Of a stretch of 64,000 nucleotides of DNA, positions 24,980-34,762 are shown one piece after another. Below the pieces are notes generated by a model. That model saw nothing but the letters and a program-made list of their open reading frames with translations, did not search any database and was not told the origin of the DNA. The translations under genes and the position numbers were made by a program. Source of the DNA: Hoyosella levis (GTDB lineage: Bacteria; Actinomycetota; Actinomycetes; Mycobacteriales; Mycobacteriaceae); NCBI RefSeq assembly GCF_026008515.1, contig NZ_BQYM01000010.1:62001-126000 (forward strand). Reading direction: 5' to 3'. The first letter of the stretch is position 1. Each line of letters starts with the position of its first letter.

Positions 24980-26403
24980 TACTCGGGGACGGCCGAGGCT
25001 GGATCGGTGCCCACGAAGTCGTGCGGCAGGCTAGTGCGCGCGGCCCGCAGGAAGGCGTACGGCGTGTGGCGGCCGAAGTTCACCACGCGCGAGGTGTAGA
25101 CGTCGGCAAATTTCTCCACCTGCCGGGCGAAGAGGCTCTTGTCATTGCCCGCTCGCATCAATGGACCCCATGCCGTGTTGCCGATGGCGCCCGCGGCCTG
25201 CGCGAGCGGGGCGATCTCCTGGTCGAGCGCGCGCAAGTCGCCGTACAGGTTGCTCATCGCCGAATCCGCCGACTGCGTGGGTTCGCCGTTGGCCTGCGCG
25301 CGGACGCGATCGAGGCGGGCGTGGGAGAGCTGGTCCTCGAGATCGACCTTCCGGGCCATCAGCGCGCGCAGCTTCCGCTCATCATCGACGAACGCGGCAG
25401 CGTCGGCGATCTCGGCCTCGAGCTCCCGCATGATCAGCGCGGTCCGCCAGCGCAGCACCGATTTCGAGACGTGCACGTCGCCAAAGAGATGGTCGCCGAC
25501 GTAGAGGATGTGCGCTCCATCGAGATCGAGGCTGCGCTCCACGAGGCGGGCGCACCCACCGTGATAGACCCCGCCCTGCTCGAGCAGGCCCTGGTGCGGC
25601 TCGAGCAGGCTGCGCTGCTCATCAACCACCCGGAACACCGGCGGCTCCTCGGCGAAGAAGCGTGGCTTGGCGGCGGCCACGACCACGATGTCGAACAGGT
25701 CGCGCCAGTTGCCGCTCGGCACGTGGCGGTCGAACGCGTAGCTCATCATCGCGCGGGTGTAGAACCATTCGCTGTTGGTGATCAGCAGGAGCTTCTTGCC
25801 CGCGAGGCGCTGGTCCATGAGGGTCTCGGCGGTGTCGGCGTCGAGGTCGCAGAAGCGGTCTGGGTCGGCGATGATCTCCGCCTTGAGCGTGCCCATGGTG
25901 TGCGACAGATCGAGCGCGGACGAGACGACCTTGAACAATTCGTCGTAGCCGAGTGGCTGCTTTATCTCGCCTGCGTCGAGCAGGTCCACGAGCTGCGCGT
26001 AGAGCGCTGCCTCGGAGATGGAGAACAAGGTGTTGAGGAACCGGAAGCGCGGCTCGGCGAGGTCGACGAACACGCCGTCGTAGGCGCGGCGCAGCTCGTC
26101 GAAGTTGAGCTTGCGGGTGCCATGCTGCGCCTGGATGACGTAGCCAAAGCGGGTGGCCTTGACCAGGTTGCCGAGGTCGAGGTCGAGGGCGAGGCCCTGC
26201 AGGTACTTGTCGGCCTCGAACACCAGGTCGGCGACAGGGAACCCGCGCTCGGCGAGCGAGCGGCGCGCATGCTCGAACGCTGCGCCCTCCCACACCTCGG
26301 TGCGGTAGTTGAGCAGCGTGTAGTCCATGTCGTAGCCGATCGCGCCGACGGATCGGAGGTTGAGGGTCCTGTTGGCGTACACGCGTCGTCCAGCCTCGGT
26401 CAC
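24979..26403 (-). CDS. HAD-IG family 5'-nucleotidase
   Basis: A cytosolic HAD-superfamily phosphatase of about 474 residues. Motif I is GYDMDYTLLNY, the nucleophile pattern of purine 5'-nucleotidases. KKLLLITNSEWFYT carries motif II, and ILYVGDHLFGDVHVSKS carries the motif IV aspartates. The last 120 residues are helical. GTG 26403 is proposed as start, since the family begins a few residues before RVYANRTLNL and TAGGTT lies where a -10 box of a leaderless message would be. A longer frame opens at 26529 and cannot be excluded. It probably hydrolyses IMP/GMP-type nucleotides. Confidence 0.87.
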   Translation of the reverse strand: MTEAGRRVYANRTLNLRSVGAIGYDMDYTLLNYRTEVWEGAAFEHARRSLAERGFPVADLVFEADKYLQGLALDLDLGNLVKATRFGYVIQAQHGTRKLNFDELRRAYDGVFVDLAEPRFRFLNTLFSISEAALYAQLVDLLDAGEIKQPLGYDELFKVVSSALDLSHTMGTLKAEIIADPDRFCDLDADTAETLMDQRLAGKKLLLITNSEWFYTRAMMSYAFDRHVPSGNWRDLFDIVVVAAAKPRFFAEEPPVFRVVDEQRSLLEPHQGLLEQGGVYHGGCARLVERSLDLDGAHILYVGDHLFGDVHVSKSVLRWRTALIMRELEAEIADAAAFVDDERKLRALMARKVDLEDQLSHARLDRVRAQANGEPTQSADSAMSNLYGDLRALDQEIAPLAQAAGAIGNTAWGPLMRAGNDKSLFARQVEKFADVYTSRVVNFGRHTPYAFLRAARTSLPHDFVGTDPASAVPE

Positions 26404-26585
26404 AGTTGTCGAACCTACACCCGGAGCCAGGTTTGCATCACGGTTCGCCGCGCGCGGCCGGGCCGTAGGTGCCGTCCGCGCGTTCACTTTTGGGCGCCGT
26501 CGTGGCGACTGTGCGAAAAACGTCAGCAAATCTCACGGCAGCTGTCGCTTATCGCACACTCGCAAGCCGGGAGCGGGCGCGGGAA

Positions 26586-26615
26586 AGGGGCCCCACCCGG
26601 ATCAGCGGGGCCCCT
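26586..26615 (-). terminator. Stem-loop terminator after the LGFP-like lipoprotein gene
   Basis: Arms AGGGGCCCC (26586-26594) and GGGGCCCCT (26607-26615), loop 12, placed about 16 bases after the stop. Confidence 0.65.
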
Positions 26616-26631
26616 GCACAGATCCAGAGGA

Positions 26632-27297
26632 TCAGTTCATCGTGATCTCCTCGGCGAAGGATCCATCGCCCTGGTCGGTCCAGGTGATGGTGCCGTTCTC
26701 GAACTCGCTCTCCCAGCCGCCATCGATGGTCTGCTCATCGCTGGTCGGGAAGCCCAGCTCACCGGTGGGCCCATCGTTCTCGGTGTAGACGCGCAGGATC
26801 TCGCCCTGCACGACGTGGGTGCCAGCGCTCTCGCTCCAGTAGATGGTGCCGTCCTCGAGCTCGGCTGCCATGCCATCGCCCACTTCGGTCGGCTCGGACA
26901 CGAGATCGCCAAGCTCGCCATCGAGCTCGCTGAACTTCTCGGCGATGCCACCCTCGAGGGTCACTTCGGTCCCGTCAGCAGTGGTGGCTGTCGTGGTGCC
27001 GCCGTCCACCATGCCCATCGCGCTATCGGTGGCCTCGCCGGCCTTGTCCATGCCGGAGTCCATCGCATCGCCCGCGGAGTCGGTGGCATTGCCAATGGCG
27101 TCGCCCGCGGAATCGCCAGCATCGGAGAGGGCATCGCCAGCACTGTCGGCGGCGTCGCCGGCGGACTCGGTAAGCTGCCCCGCGCCGTCGCTGAGCTGAT
27201 CGGTCACGGAGTCGCCGTCATCACCGCAAGCCGAGAGCGTCACCGCTGCCGCAAGGGCTGCCGCCAGTCCAGTCGCGCGAATCGCCGTCTTCTTCAT
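26632..27297 (-). CDS. Lipoprotein with LGFP-like repeats
   Basis: A 221-residue lipoprotein. Signal peptide with LSACG lipobox (Cys24), then an Asp/Ala/Gly/Ser-rich segment (about residues 30-95) with repeats of the DSAGDA type, then a domain with LGFP-type repeats, including GPTGELGFPTSDEQ, DGTIYWSESAGTHVV and NGTITWTDQGDGS. LGFP repeats are found in cell-wall proteins of mycolate-containing actinobacteria and may hold the protein to the envelope. The start follows AAAGG by about 7 bases. Confidence 0.85.
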   Translation of the reverse strand: MKKTAIRATGLAAALAAAVTLSACGDDGDSVTDQLSDGAGQLTESAGDAADSAGDALSDAGDSAGDAIGNATDSAGDAMDSGMDKAGEATDSAMGMVDGGTTTATTADGTEVTLEGGIAEKFSELDGELGDLVSEPTEVGDGMAAELEDGTIYWSESAGTHVVQGEILRVYTENDGPTGELGFPTSDEQTIDGGWESEFENGTITWTDQGDGSFAEEITMN

Positions 27298-27479
27298 GCG
27301 TTTGCCTTTCATGGTCGTTGTGCACCAGAAGTGCCGGTGCCGAACCCACACAGACAATCATACGAAGCGCGTCAGTCAAAGCATATCGGGCAGGCTCCGG
27401 CATATTGACACCGCGTCAAAAGGACATTGCCGACATTCTGAAAACCTGACAATTGCTTGCTAATCGTGGCTGCCGTTTC

Positions 27480-28982
27480 CTACCGGCACGCTTCCTCCAT
27501 CTCGGCGAACTCGACGCCGATGCTCTCCTGCGGCCGCGGAGCGAGCACCGACACCGCTACGGCCACGAGCGCGCACGCGAGGAAGCCGGGCACGATCTCG
27601 TACATCGCCGAGGACAGCGCATCCACTGATCCCCAGATGCCGACGGTCACCGCGCCGGTGATCATGCCGGCGAGCGCGCCATGCGCTGTCAGGCCCCGCC
27701 AGTGCAGCGAGAGCAGGATGATCGGGCCGAAGGCCGCCCCGAAGCCCGCCCAGGCGAAGCCGACGAGCTCAAGGATCGTCCCGCTCGGGTTCACCGCGAT
27801 CAAGATAGCCACGATCGCCACCGCGAGGACCGCCGCCCGCCCGTACATCACGTACTTCTGCGGGGTGGCCTCCTTGCCGAAGACCTTGTAGATGTCCTCG
27901 ACGAGCGCCGAGGAGCACACGATCAGCTGGGACGAGAGCGTCGACATGATGGCGGCCAGCACCGCCGCGAGGACGAGGCCAGCGATGAAGGGGTGGAACA
28001 GGATCTGCGAGAGCCGCAGGAAGACCGTCTCTGGGTTGGCCAGCGTCTCGGGGTTCTCGAAGAAGTAGGCGATACCGACCAGGCCCGTGCTGATGGCACC
28101 GAGCGAGGAGACCACCATCCAGCTGACACCGATGCGGCGGCCCGCGCGAGCATCGGCCGGGGACCGCAGCGCCATGAAGCGCACGATGATGTGCGGCTGG
28201 CCGAAGTAGCCGAGCCCCCATGCGGCGGCGGAGATGACCGCCACGACGCTGCCACCGAAGAACAGGGACGTCCGTTGCAGCTCATCGTCGGGGCTCGCGG
28301 CGTTGTGCAAGGCGTCGGCGGCATCGATCCCTGAGGTCACCGCATCGAGCGAACCGAGAGCGAGGAAAGCGGCCACCGGTACGGCGATGAGCGCGGCGAG
28401 CATGAGCAGGCCTTGCGCCACATCGGTCAGCGAGGCGCCGAGGAACCCGCCGAACAATGTGTAGCTGAGCGTTATGCCTGCGACGAGCAGCATTCCGAAC
28501 AAATACGAGGTATCGAAGGTGGATTCGAAGAACACTCCACCTGCCACCATTCCCGAGGAGACATAGAAGGTGAAGAATCCGAGAATGATGAGTCCCGCGG
28601 TGATGCGCAGGACGCGGCTCGTGTCCTTGAAGCGATTCTCCAGGTAGCTCGGCACGGTGATCGAGTTATTCGAGATCGCCGTATAGGCCCGCAATCGCGG
28701 GGCAACGAACCGCCAGTTCAGGTAGGCGCCGATGACCAGCCCGATGACGATCCAGGATTCGCCGAGACCGGACGCATAGATCGCGCCGGGGACACCGAGC
28801 AACAACCAGCCCGACATGTCGGACGCGCCCGCGGACAGGGCGGCGACGCCTGGTCTGAGCTTGCGCCCGGCAAGCATGTAGTCATCGAGATCGCTGGTCT
28901 GGCGGTAGGCGTAGATGCCGATCGCGATCATCGCGGCGAAGTACAAGCCGATGGCGGTGAGCTGGTATGCCTGCATGGACAT
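27480..28982 (-). CDS. putP: Sodium/proline symporter
   Basis: A 500-residue solute:sodium symporter with about 13 helices and the PutP signatures YRQTSDLDDYMLAGRKL, LSAGASDMSGWLLLGVPGA, GWLLLG, GYFGQPHIIVRFMALRS and MSTLSSQLIVCSSALVEDIY. It imports proline with sodium. ATG 28982 or 28976 could be the start. It lies downstream of the LysR gene on the same strand and next to putA, which supports proline as substrate. Confidence 0.93.
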   Translation of the reverse strand: MSMQAYQLTAIGLYFAAMIAIGIYAYRQTSDLDDYMLAGRKLRPGVAALSAGASDMSGWLLLGVPGAIYASGLGESWIVIGLVIGAYLNWRFVAPRLRAYTAISNNSITVPSYLENRFKDTSRVLRITAGLIILGFFTFYVSSGMVAGGVFFESTFDTSYLFGMLLVAGITLSYTLFGGFLGASLTDVAQGLLMLAALIAVPVAAFLALGSLDAVTSGIDAADALHNAASPDDELQRTSLFFGGSVVAVISAAAWGLGYFGQPHIIVRFMALRSPADARAGRRIGVSWMVVSSLGAISTGLVGIAYFFENPETLANPETVFLRLSQILFHPFIAGLVLAAVLAAIMSTLSSQLIVCSSALVEDIYKVFGKEATPQKYVMYGRAAVLAVAIVAILIAVNPSGTILELVGFAWAGFGAAFGPIILLSLHWRGLTAHGALAGMITGAVTVGIWGSVDALSSAMYEIVPGFLACALVAVAVSVLAPRPQESIGVEFAEMEEACR

Positions 28983-29074
28983 GAGGGCCTCGGATCCTGG
29001 GATCGGCGAAGTGTGGGCGCCTGTCGCGCCGCGGCAGGCCGGGATGTGATGCCGGAAGGCGCGAGAGCGTCAAG

Positions 29075-29989
29075 CTACCACGCCGCATCGATACCCCGGG
29101 CCGTTTCGCCCAGTGCTTCCCGCACCGCAGCGACTGCCGGATGCTGCCCCGCCGAGACGCGCGTCGCGGTGAAGATGGTGCGCCGTGGAGCCCCCGCGAG
29201 CGGGACGAGCCGCACGTCGGCCGCGCGATGGACCCACACCAGCTCGGGCAGCAACGCCACCGCGTTTCCGGACTCGACGAGCCGCACGTGGGCCTGCAGG
29301 TCGGCGGTCTCGTAGCGCACATCCGGCTCGAACCCGGCCTGCCTGCATGCCTGCTCCGCCCAGTGCCGCGAGGCCGCGCCGTGCGGCTCCATGACCCAGG
29401 GAAGCTCGCGGGCCTCGGCGATCGTTGTCGCCTCCGTGGCGCCGGGGATGGCGCTGACGGTGGGCACGGCCAGCTCGATGGCATCGCTGAGCAGGGCCTC
29501 TCGATCGAGCCCTGGATGGTGAGCGGCCGCGTGGCCCGGGTATTGCTCGGCGATCACCAGGTCGAACTCGCGGGCCCAGGTATCATGCAGGGCCTCCTCC
29601 GGCTCGTGCTGGATCATCTCGACGCGCAATGCGCGATGGCGCTCGGCGAGCAGGCGCAGCGCGTCGGGCATGAGCGCGAGCAGGGCGGTCTGGAACACCG
29701 CGAGACGGATCGTTCCGGTGACACTGGTGCTCGCGGTGGCGAGCTCGGACTCGGCATGCTCGATGGCTTCGAGGATGCGCCCGGCGTGGTCCACGAGCAG
29801 GTGGGCCTCGGGGGTGAGCTGTAGCAATCGACCGGTCTTGCGCAGGAGCGGCACCCCGGCCTCCCGCTCGAGGATGGACAGTTGCTGCGACACCGAGGAG
29901 GGGCTGTAGCTCAGCGCCTCGGCGACGGCGGCGATGGTGCCGCGGATGCTGAGCTCGCGCAGCAGCCCGAGGCGATGCACGTCGAGCAT
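29075..29989 (-). CDS. LysR-family regulator, probably of proline use
   Basis: A 304-residue LysR-type protein: N-terminal winged helix (LGLLRELSIRGTIAAVAEAL, YSPSSVSQQLSILEREAGVP) and a periplasmic-binding-like effector domain. ATG 29989 is chosen because GGAGGG lies six bases before it. The gene is transcribed away from putA and towards putP, the usual arrangement for a LysR activator of the divergent gene. Proline or a breakdown product as effector is an inference. Confidence 0.88.
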   Translation of the reverse strand: MLDVHRLGLLRELSIRGTIAAVAEALSYSPSSVSQQLSILEREAGVPLLRKTGRLLQLTPEAHLLVDHAGRILEAIEHAESELATASTSVTGTIRLAVFQTALLALMPDALRLLAERHRALRVEMIQHEPEEALHDTWAREFDLVIAEQYPGHAAAHHPGLDREALLSDAIELAVPTVSAIPGATEATTIAEARELPWVMEPHGAASRHWAEQACRQAGFEPDVRYETADLQAHVRLVESGNAVALLPELVWVHRAADVRLVPLAGAPRRTIFTATRVSAGQHPAVAAVREALGETARGIDAAW

Positions 29990-30001
29990 GACGCCCTCCA
30001 A

Positions 30002-30136
30002 TCATTCGGTTTTCCTGAATTATATCGTTCGGAAACCATCGCTTTTTCCTCACCTTGAACAGGACCATACTCAGGGAACACACCCGCCGGATCGCCGCAG
30101 CCCCCGGGCAGGCAAGGCCATGAGGAGCCCGCCACC
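30002..30136. promoter_or_regulatory. Divergent control region between the LysR gene and putA
   Basis: The 135-bp region is AT-rich near 30005-30050. TTCGGTTTTCCTGAA (30005-30019) fits the T-N11-A shape with dyad symmetry bound by LysR proteins, and GGTTTTCC/GGAAACC form a second near-palindrome to 30037. Confidence 0.45.
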
Positions 30137-33100
30137 ATGAGCACCCCCACGGACCACATCACCCCCACCGTCGAGCCCGCTGACCTCGCCGACGATGCTG
30201 TCGCGCTGGTGCGCCACTGGCTTGTCGAGGGGTCCCGCTACCCGGTCGATCCCGCGGCACGCAAGCTCGCTGGGGTGCTCGATGATCCCAACGGCCTCGA
30301 GTTCACCGTCGGTTTCGTCGACGGCGTCATCCGCCCCGAGGACGTGCGCGTCGCCGCCCGCAACCTGCGGGCGGTCGCGCCGCGCGTGCCACGGTTCCTG
30401 CCGTGGCCCATGCGCCTCGCCGTCCGCCTCGGCGCGGTCCTCTCGATGATCGCCCCCCAGCTCGTGATCCCCATCGCCCGCCGCGTCCTGCGCCACATGG
30501 TCGGCCACCTCATCGTCGACGCTCGTGACGCCCGCCTCGGCAGCACCCTCTCCCGCATCAAGCAGGACAACACCCGCCTCAACGTCAACCTGCTCGGCGA
30601 GGCAATCCTCGGCGAGAAGGAGGCCGCCCGCCGCCTCGAGGGGCTCCATCGGCTCCTCGCGCGCGACGACATCGACTACCTCTCCATCAAGGTCTCCTCC
30701 ACCGTCGCCCCCCACAACCACTGGGCGTTCGACGAGACCGTCGCCCACGTCGTCGACACCCTCGAGCCGCTCTACCTCCAGGCCCGCGCGGACGGAAAGT
30801 TCCTCAACCTCGACATGGAGGAATACAAGGACCTCGACCTCACCATGGCGGTGTTCACCACCCTGCTCGACCGGCCGGGCCTCGCCGACCTCGAAGCAGG
30901 AATCGTGCTGCAGGCCTACCTTCCCGACGCGCTCGACGCGATGATGCGCCTGCAGGAATGGTCCGCTGCCCGCGTGGACCGCGGTGGCGCCCGTATCAAG
31001 GTGCGCGTGGTCAAGGGCGCCAACCTGCCCATGGAGACCATGGACGCCGACCTCCACGGCTGGCCGCTCGCCACCTGGCCCACCAAGCAGGACACCGACA
31101 CCTCCTACAAGGCCGTCCTCGACTACGCCCTGCGCCCCGAGCACGCCCGGAGAATCCGCATCGGCATCGCCGGGCACAACCTCTTCGACATCGCGCTGGC
31201 CTGGCTGCTGGCCAAGGCACGCGGAGTCACCGAGGCCGTCGATTTCGAGATGCTGCTCGGCATGGCCACCGGCCAGGCCGCCGCCGTGCGCAACGATGTC
31301 GGATCCCTGCTCCTCTACACCCCCGTCGTGCACCCCAAGGAGTTCGACGTCGCTATCTCCTACCTGATCCGCCGCCTCGAGGAAGGCGCATCGCGGGAGA
31401 ACTTCATGTCCGCCGTCTTCGAGCTCGATCACAACGAGGAGCTCTTCGAGCGGGAGAAGAACCGCTTCCTCGCCTCCCTCCATGCGCTCGACGACGCCCG
31501 CCACCATGGCGTGCCCGCGCCCAACCGCGACCAGGACCGGCGCCAGCCACCCGCGCACGGCCCCCGCGACCACTTCACCAACACCCCCGATACCGACCCC
31601 GACCTGCCCGGCAACCGCGCCTGGGGCCGTGCCATCGCCGAGCGCATGCGCACCTCCAGCCTCGGCACCCGCACCGCCGAGAACAACTGGATCACCGACG
31701 CCGCGAGCCTCGACAGGCTAGTCACCACTGCCGTGCACGCCGCCCCCGACTGGCAGCGCCTCGGTGCGGCCGGGCGCGCCGACATCCTCCACCGCGCCGG
31801 TGACGCTCTTGCCGCGCATCGGGCCGATCTGCTCGAGGTCATGGGATCCGAATGCGGCAAGACCCTCGACCAGGGCGATCCCGAGGTATCCGAGGCCATC
31901 GACTTCGCCCACTACTACGCGGAGCGTGGACGCGAGCTCGAGAACATTGACGGCGCCACCCACCAGCCGTGCAACCTCACCGTCGTCACCCCGCCCTGGA
32001 ACTTCCCCGTCGCCATCCCCACCGGCTCCACCATCAGCGCGCTCGCCGCCGGGTCGAGCGTCATCATCAAGCCGGCCCCGCAGGCTGCCCGCTGCGCCGC
32101 GGTCATGGTCGAAGCGCTCTGGGAGGCCGGAGTCCCCCGCGACGTGCTGCACTACGTCCAGCTCGACGAGCAGCAGCTCGGCGCCGAGCTGATCGCCCAC
32201 CCCGCCGTGGACCGGCTCATCCTCACCGGCGCCTACGACACCGCCGCGCTGTTCCGGTCGTTCCGCAACAACCTGCCGCTGCTCGCCGAGACATCCGGCA
32301 AGAACGCCATGATCGTCACCCCGTCGGCTGACTACGATCTCGCTGCCCGCGACGTCGCCCAGTCCGCGTTCGGGCACGCCGGGCAGAAATGCTCCGCGGC
32401 ATCGCTGCTCATCCTCGTTGGCAGCGTGGCCAGCTCCCCGCGCTTCCGCAACCAGCTCCTCGACGCCGTCCGCTCCCTCACTGTCGGCTATCCCTCCGAC
32501 CTGCGCACCCAGATGGGTCCCATCATCGAGCCCGCCACCGGCAAGCTCCGCGAGGGGCTCACCACCCTCGGCCCCGGCGAGACCTGGCTGCTCGAGCCCA
32601 CCCCCCTCGACGACACCGGCCAGCTATGGAGCCCCGGGGTACGCGAAGGCGTCAGGCCCGGCTCCGAGTACCACCTCACCGAGTACTTCGGCCCCATCCT
32701 CGGCATCATCACCGCCGAGACGCTCAACGACGCTATTCGCATCGCCAACGCTGTGGACTACGGCCTGACGTCCGGGCTCCACTCACTCGACCCGGACGAG
32801 ATCACCCACTGGACCAATCACATCCACGCCGGGAACCTCTACGTCAACCGCGGCATCACCGGAGCCATCGTGCAGCGCCAGCCCTTCGGCGGCTGGAAGA
32901 GATCCGCCATCGGCCCCGGCACCAAGGCTGGCGGCCCCAACTACCTCATCGGGCTGAGCAACTTCACCGACGCACCTGCCGATCAGCACCACGAGGCAGT
33001 CCTCGCGCGACCCGTGGCGCAGCTCCTCGACGCTCTCCGCGGCACCCTCAACGAGACCGACCACCAGTGGCTCAATGACGCGGCAGGCAGTGATGCGCGC

Positions 33101-33616
33101 GCCTGGGACACCGAGTTCGGCCACGCCCTCGACCGCACCGGCCTGATCGCCGAGCGCAACCTGCTGCGCTACCGGCCCACCGAGGTCACCATCCGCTACG
33201 AGGAACCGACCTCCGGCCACGGCATCGCCGAGCTCGCCCGCGTCACCGCCGCGGCCCTGCGCGCCAGCGCCCCCATCGTGATCAGCACCGCCGCGCCGCT
33301 GCCCCTCGAGATGCTCGACATCCTCGGTTCCCTTGGCATCCCCGTCCACACCGAGGACGAGCACGCCTGGGCCCGCCACGCGGCCAGCCTCGCCGAGCGC
33401 ACCGGTCCCGACGCCGCCGTGCGCATCCGGCTCATCGCCAGCAGCTCCTCCCCCACCTACGACGCCACCGGGGGCAAGCCCGACGTCGCGATCTACCACA
33501 ATCCCGTGGTCTCCGCCGGGCGCATCGAGCTGCTGCCGTTCCTCCGCGAGCAAGCCATCTCCATCACCGCGCACCGCTACGGCACCCCCAGCCGCCTCGC
33601 CGACGCAGTCGGATAG
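30137..33616 (+). CDS. putA: Bifunctional proline dehydrogenase / glutamate-semialdehyde dehydrogenase
   Basis: The 1159-residue protein has a FAD-dependent proline dehydrogenase barrel (about residues 100-430, with YLSIKVSSTVAPHNHWAF and RIKVRVVKGANLPME) fused to an aldehyde dehydrogenase domain (about residues 520-1000). In the latter Cys752 (GHAGQKCSAAS) and Glu718 (LLAETSGKNA) are the catalytic residues and PFGGWKRSAIGPGTKAGGP matches the P5C dehydrogenase end. The two domains turn proline into glutamate via pyrroline-5-carboxylate. There is no N-terminal DNA-binding domain, so it is not a self-repressor, in line with the neighbouring LysR gene. The length is that of the actinobacterial fused form. 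Confidence 0.94.
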   Translation: MSTPTDHITPTVEPADLADDAVALVRHWLVEGSRYPVDPAARKLAGVLDDPNGLEFTVGFVDGVIRPEDVRVAARNLRAVAPRVPRFLPWPMRLAVRLGAVLSMIAPQLVIPIARRVLRHMVGHLIVDARDARLGSTLSRIKQDNTRLNVNLLGEAILGEKEAARRLEGLHRLLARDDIDYLSIKVSSTVAPHNHWAFDETVAHVVDTLEPLYLQARADGKFLNLDMEEYKDLDLTMAVFTTLLDRPGLADLEAGIVLQAYLPDALDAMMRLQEWSAARVDRGGARIKVRVVKGANLPMETMDADLHGWPLATWPTKQDTDTSYKAVLDYALRPEHARRIRIGIAGHNLFDIALAWLLAKARGVTEAVDFEMLLGMATGQAAAVRNDVGSLLLYTPVVHPKEFDVAISYLIRRLEEGASRENFMSAVFELDHNEELFEREKNRFLASLHALDDARHHGVPAPNRDQDRRQPPAHGPRDHFTNTPDTDPDLPGNRAWGRAIAERMRTSSLGTRTAENNWITDAASLDRLVTTAVHAAPDWQRLGAAGRADILHRAGDALAAHRADLLEVMGSECGKTLDQGDPEVSEAIDFAHYYAERGRELENIDGATHQPCNLTVVTPPWNFPVAIPTGSTISALAAGSSVIIKPAPQAARCAAVMVEALWEAGVPRDVLHYVQLDEQQLGAELIAHPAVDRLILTGAYDTAALFRSFRNNLPLLAETSGKNAMIVTPSADYDLAARDVAQSAFGHAGQKCSAASLLILVGSVASSPRFRNQLLDAVRSLTVGYPSDLRTQMGPIIEPATGKLREGLTTLGPGETWLLEPTPLDDTGQLWSPGVREGVRPGSEYHLTEYFGPILGIITAETLNDAIRIANAVDYGLTSGLHSLDPDEITHWTNHIHAGNLYVNRGITGAIVQRQPFGGWKRSAIGPGTKAGGPNYLIGLSNFTDAPADQHHEAVLARPVAQLLDALRGTLNETDHQWLNDAAGSDARAWDTEFGHALDRTGLIAERNLLRYRPTEVTIRYEEPTSGHGIAELARVTAAALRASAPIVISTAAPLPLEMLDILGSLGIPVHTEDEHAWARHAASLAERTGPDAAVRIRLIASSSSPTYDATGGKPDVAIYHNPVVSAGRIELLPFLREQAISITAHRYGTPSRLADAVG

Positions 33617-33677
33617 CAGGAGGCCGGTGCACTCACTCCGGCGGTCGGCATGGGAGGCGAGGCCGCCGGCTGCTCTT

Positions 33678-33726
33678 CGGCAGTGGAAACTTTTCCCTCT
33701 GGGAGGCGGTTAAGTTTCCACTGCCG
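33678..33726. repeat. Palindromic repeat, family 2, copy 1
   Basis: Arms CGGCAGTGGAAACTT (33678-33692) and AAGTTTCCACTGCCG (33712-33726). It sits between convergent genes (putA and a hydrolase). The following 50 bases, up to the hydrolase stop, are shared with copy 2. Confidence 0.8.
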
Positions 33727-33767
33727 GAGTCGTCTTGCCTCGTGCTCGCCCGGGCGTCCGACTCCGA

Positions 33768-34685
33768 TCATGTAGCGCCGGTAGAGACGAACTCGCGGAT
33801 CAGATCGGCGACGCGGTCGGGCGCCTCGATCATCGGTGAGTGCCCCACGTGCTCGAGAACGGTGGTCGTGATCGTTCGCACTTCCCGGTAGCGCGCCAGC
33901 GAGGCTTCGACGTTGTAGAAGCGGTCCTCCCGGCCGAAGATGACGAGCGTTGGCAATGCGAGGTGGACCAGCCTTCCGTCCAGGCCCAGTCGTCTGGTCC
34001 ACGCCTGCCGCTGCCTCATGGATTGGGTGAAGGCGGGGTGGTTGAGGCTGCGTGCGTCGTGGAAGCCTTGGCCGGGGTTGGCGAATGCTGTGGCCATGTC
34101 GAAGCCCGGCGCGAATGCTCGCCGCACCACGCGGTTGGTGACGAACGCGGGGCCATGTTCCTGCACCATCGGCCCGATCCATGGGAGGTGGATGACCCAT
34201 TCGCCTGATGGCAGCGTTCCAGTGCTCGTGTCGGGCCCTTCGCCCATCAGCACGAGCCGGGTGACGCGGGTGCTGTGCTCGGCGGTGGCCACGCCAAAGA
34301 GGCTGCCCATCGAGTGGCCGACAATCGTGACGTCGTTCAGGTCCAGCTCGGAGAGCAGGCGCGCATAGAGGCGGCCTTGGCTGTCGGGGTCGTAGCCGGA
34401 CGTAGGTCGTGCAGAACCACCGTGCCCGAGGAGGTCGACCCGGATGATCCGGCATTCCGGCAGGCGGGCAACAACGTGGTCGAACCACGCCGCGGAGGCA
34501 CCGAATCCGTGCAGCATCAGGAGCGCGGGTCCGTCGACCGGGCCGTCCGCTCGGACGTGCAGGTCGATGCCATCGACGGACAGGATCTTTCCTGCGCCGC
34601 CTGTTGCCGGCTCGGCGCGTGTGCGACCCGTCAGCCTGCCGGGACGCCACCGCCCGGGCGACGATGAGCTCTTGGTGGTGGTCAT
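33768..34685 (-). CDS. Alpha/beta hydrolase
   Basis: A 305-residue hydrolase with a 40-residue Arg/Ser-rich N-terminal extension. LMLHGFGASAAWFDHVV is the oxyanion region, TIVGHSMGSLFG the nucleophile elbow, VIFGREDRFYN the acid region, and VLEHVGHSPMIEAPDRVADL the catalytic His. The substrate is unknown. AGGAG stands eight bases before ATG 34685. It is transcribed with the TetR and amidohydrolase genes upstream (77-bp gap), so it may act on the same compound. Its last codons lie inside the conserved flank of repeat family 2. Confidence 0.86.
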   Translation of the reverse strand: MTTTKSSSSPGRWRPGRLTGRTRAEPATGGAGKILSVDGIDLHVRADGPVDGPALLMLHGFGASAAWFDHVVARLPECRIIRVDLLGHGGSARPTSGYDPDSQGRLYARLLSELDLNDVTIVGHSMGSLFGVATAEHSTRVTRLVLMGEGPDTSTGTLPSGEWVIHLPWIGPMVQEHGPAFVTNRVVRRAFAPGFDMATAFANPGQGFHDARSLNHPAFTQSMRQRQAWTRRLGLDGRLVHLALPTLVIFGREDRFYNVEASLARYREVRTITTTVLEHVGHSPMIEAPDRVADLIREFVSTGAT

Positions 34686-34762
34686 GCACTTCTCCTCGTG
34701 CGGCCGTGTTCGTGATGCGGGGTGGCCCTGGTCGGCGGTGGCGACCCAGCCTTGCGGGCTAG

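Noticed and set aside
25021-27408. Plus-strand open frame of about 795 codons running antisense to the 5'-nucleotidase and LGFP-like lipoprotein genes
   Set aside because: It spans two genes and the gap between them, has low-complexity composition (Val, Glu, Leu, His-rich), and matches no domain. This is typical of the antisense frame in GC-rich coding DNA.
30071-31573. Minus-strand frame of 500 codons antisense to putA
   Set aside because: It overlaps the proline dehydrogenase domain and the LysR/putA control region and has no recognisable motif.
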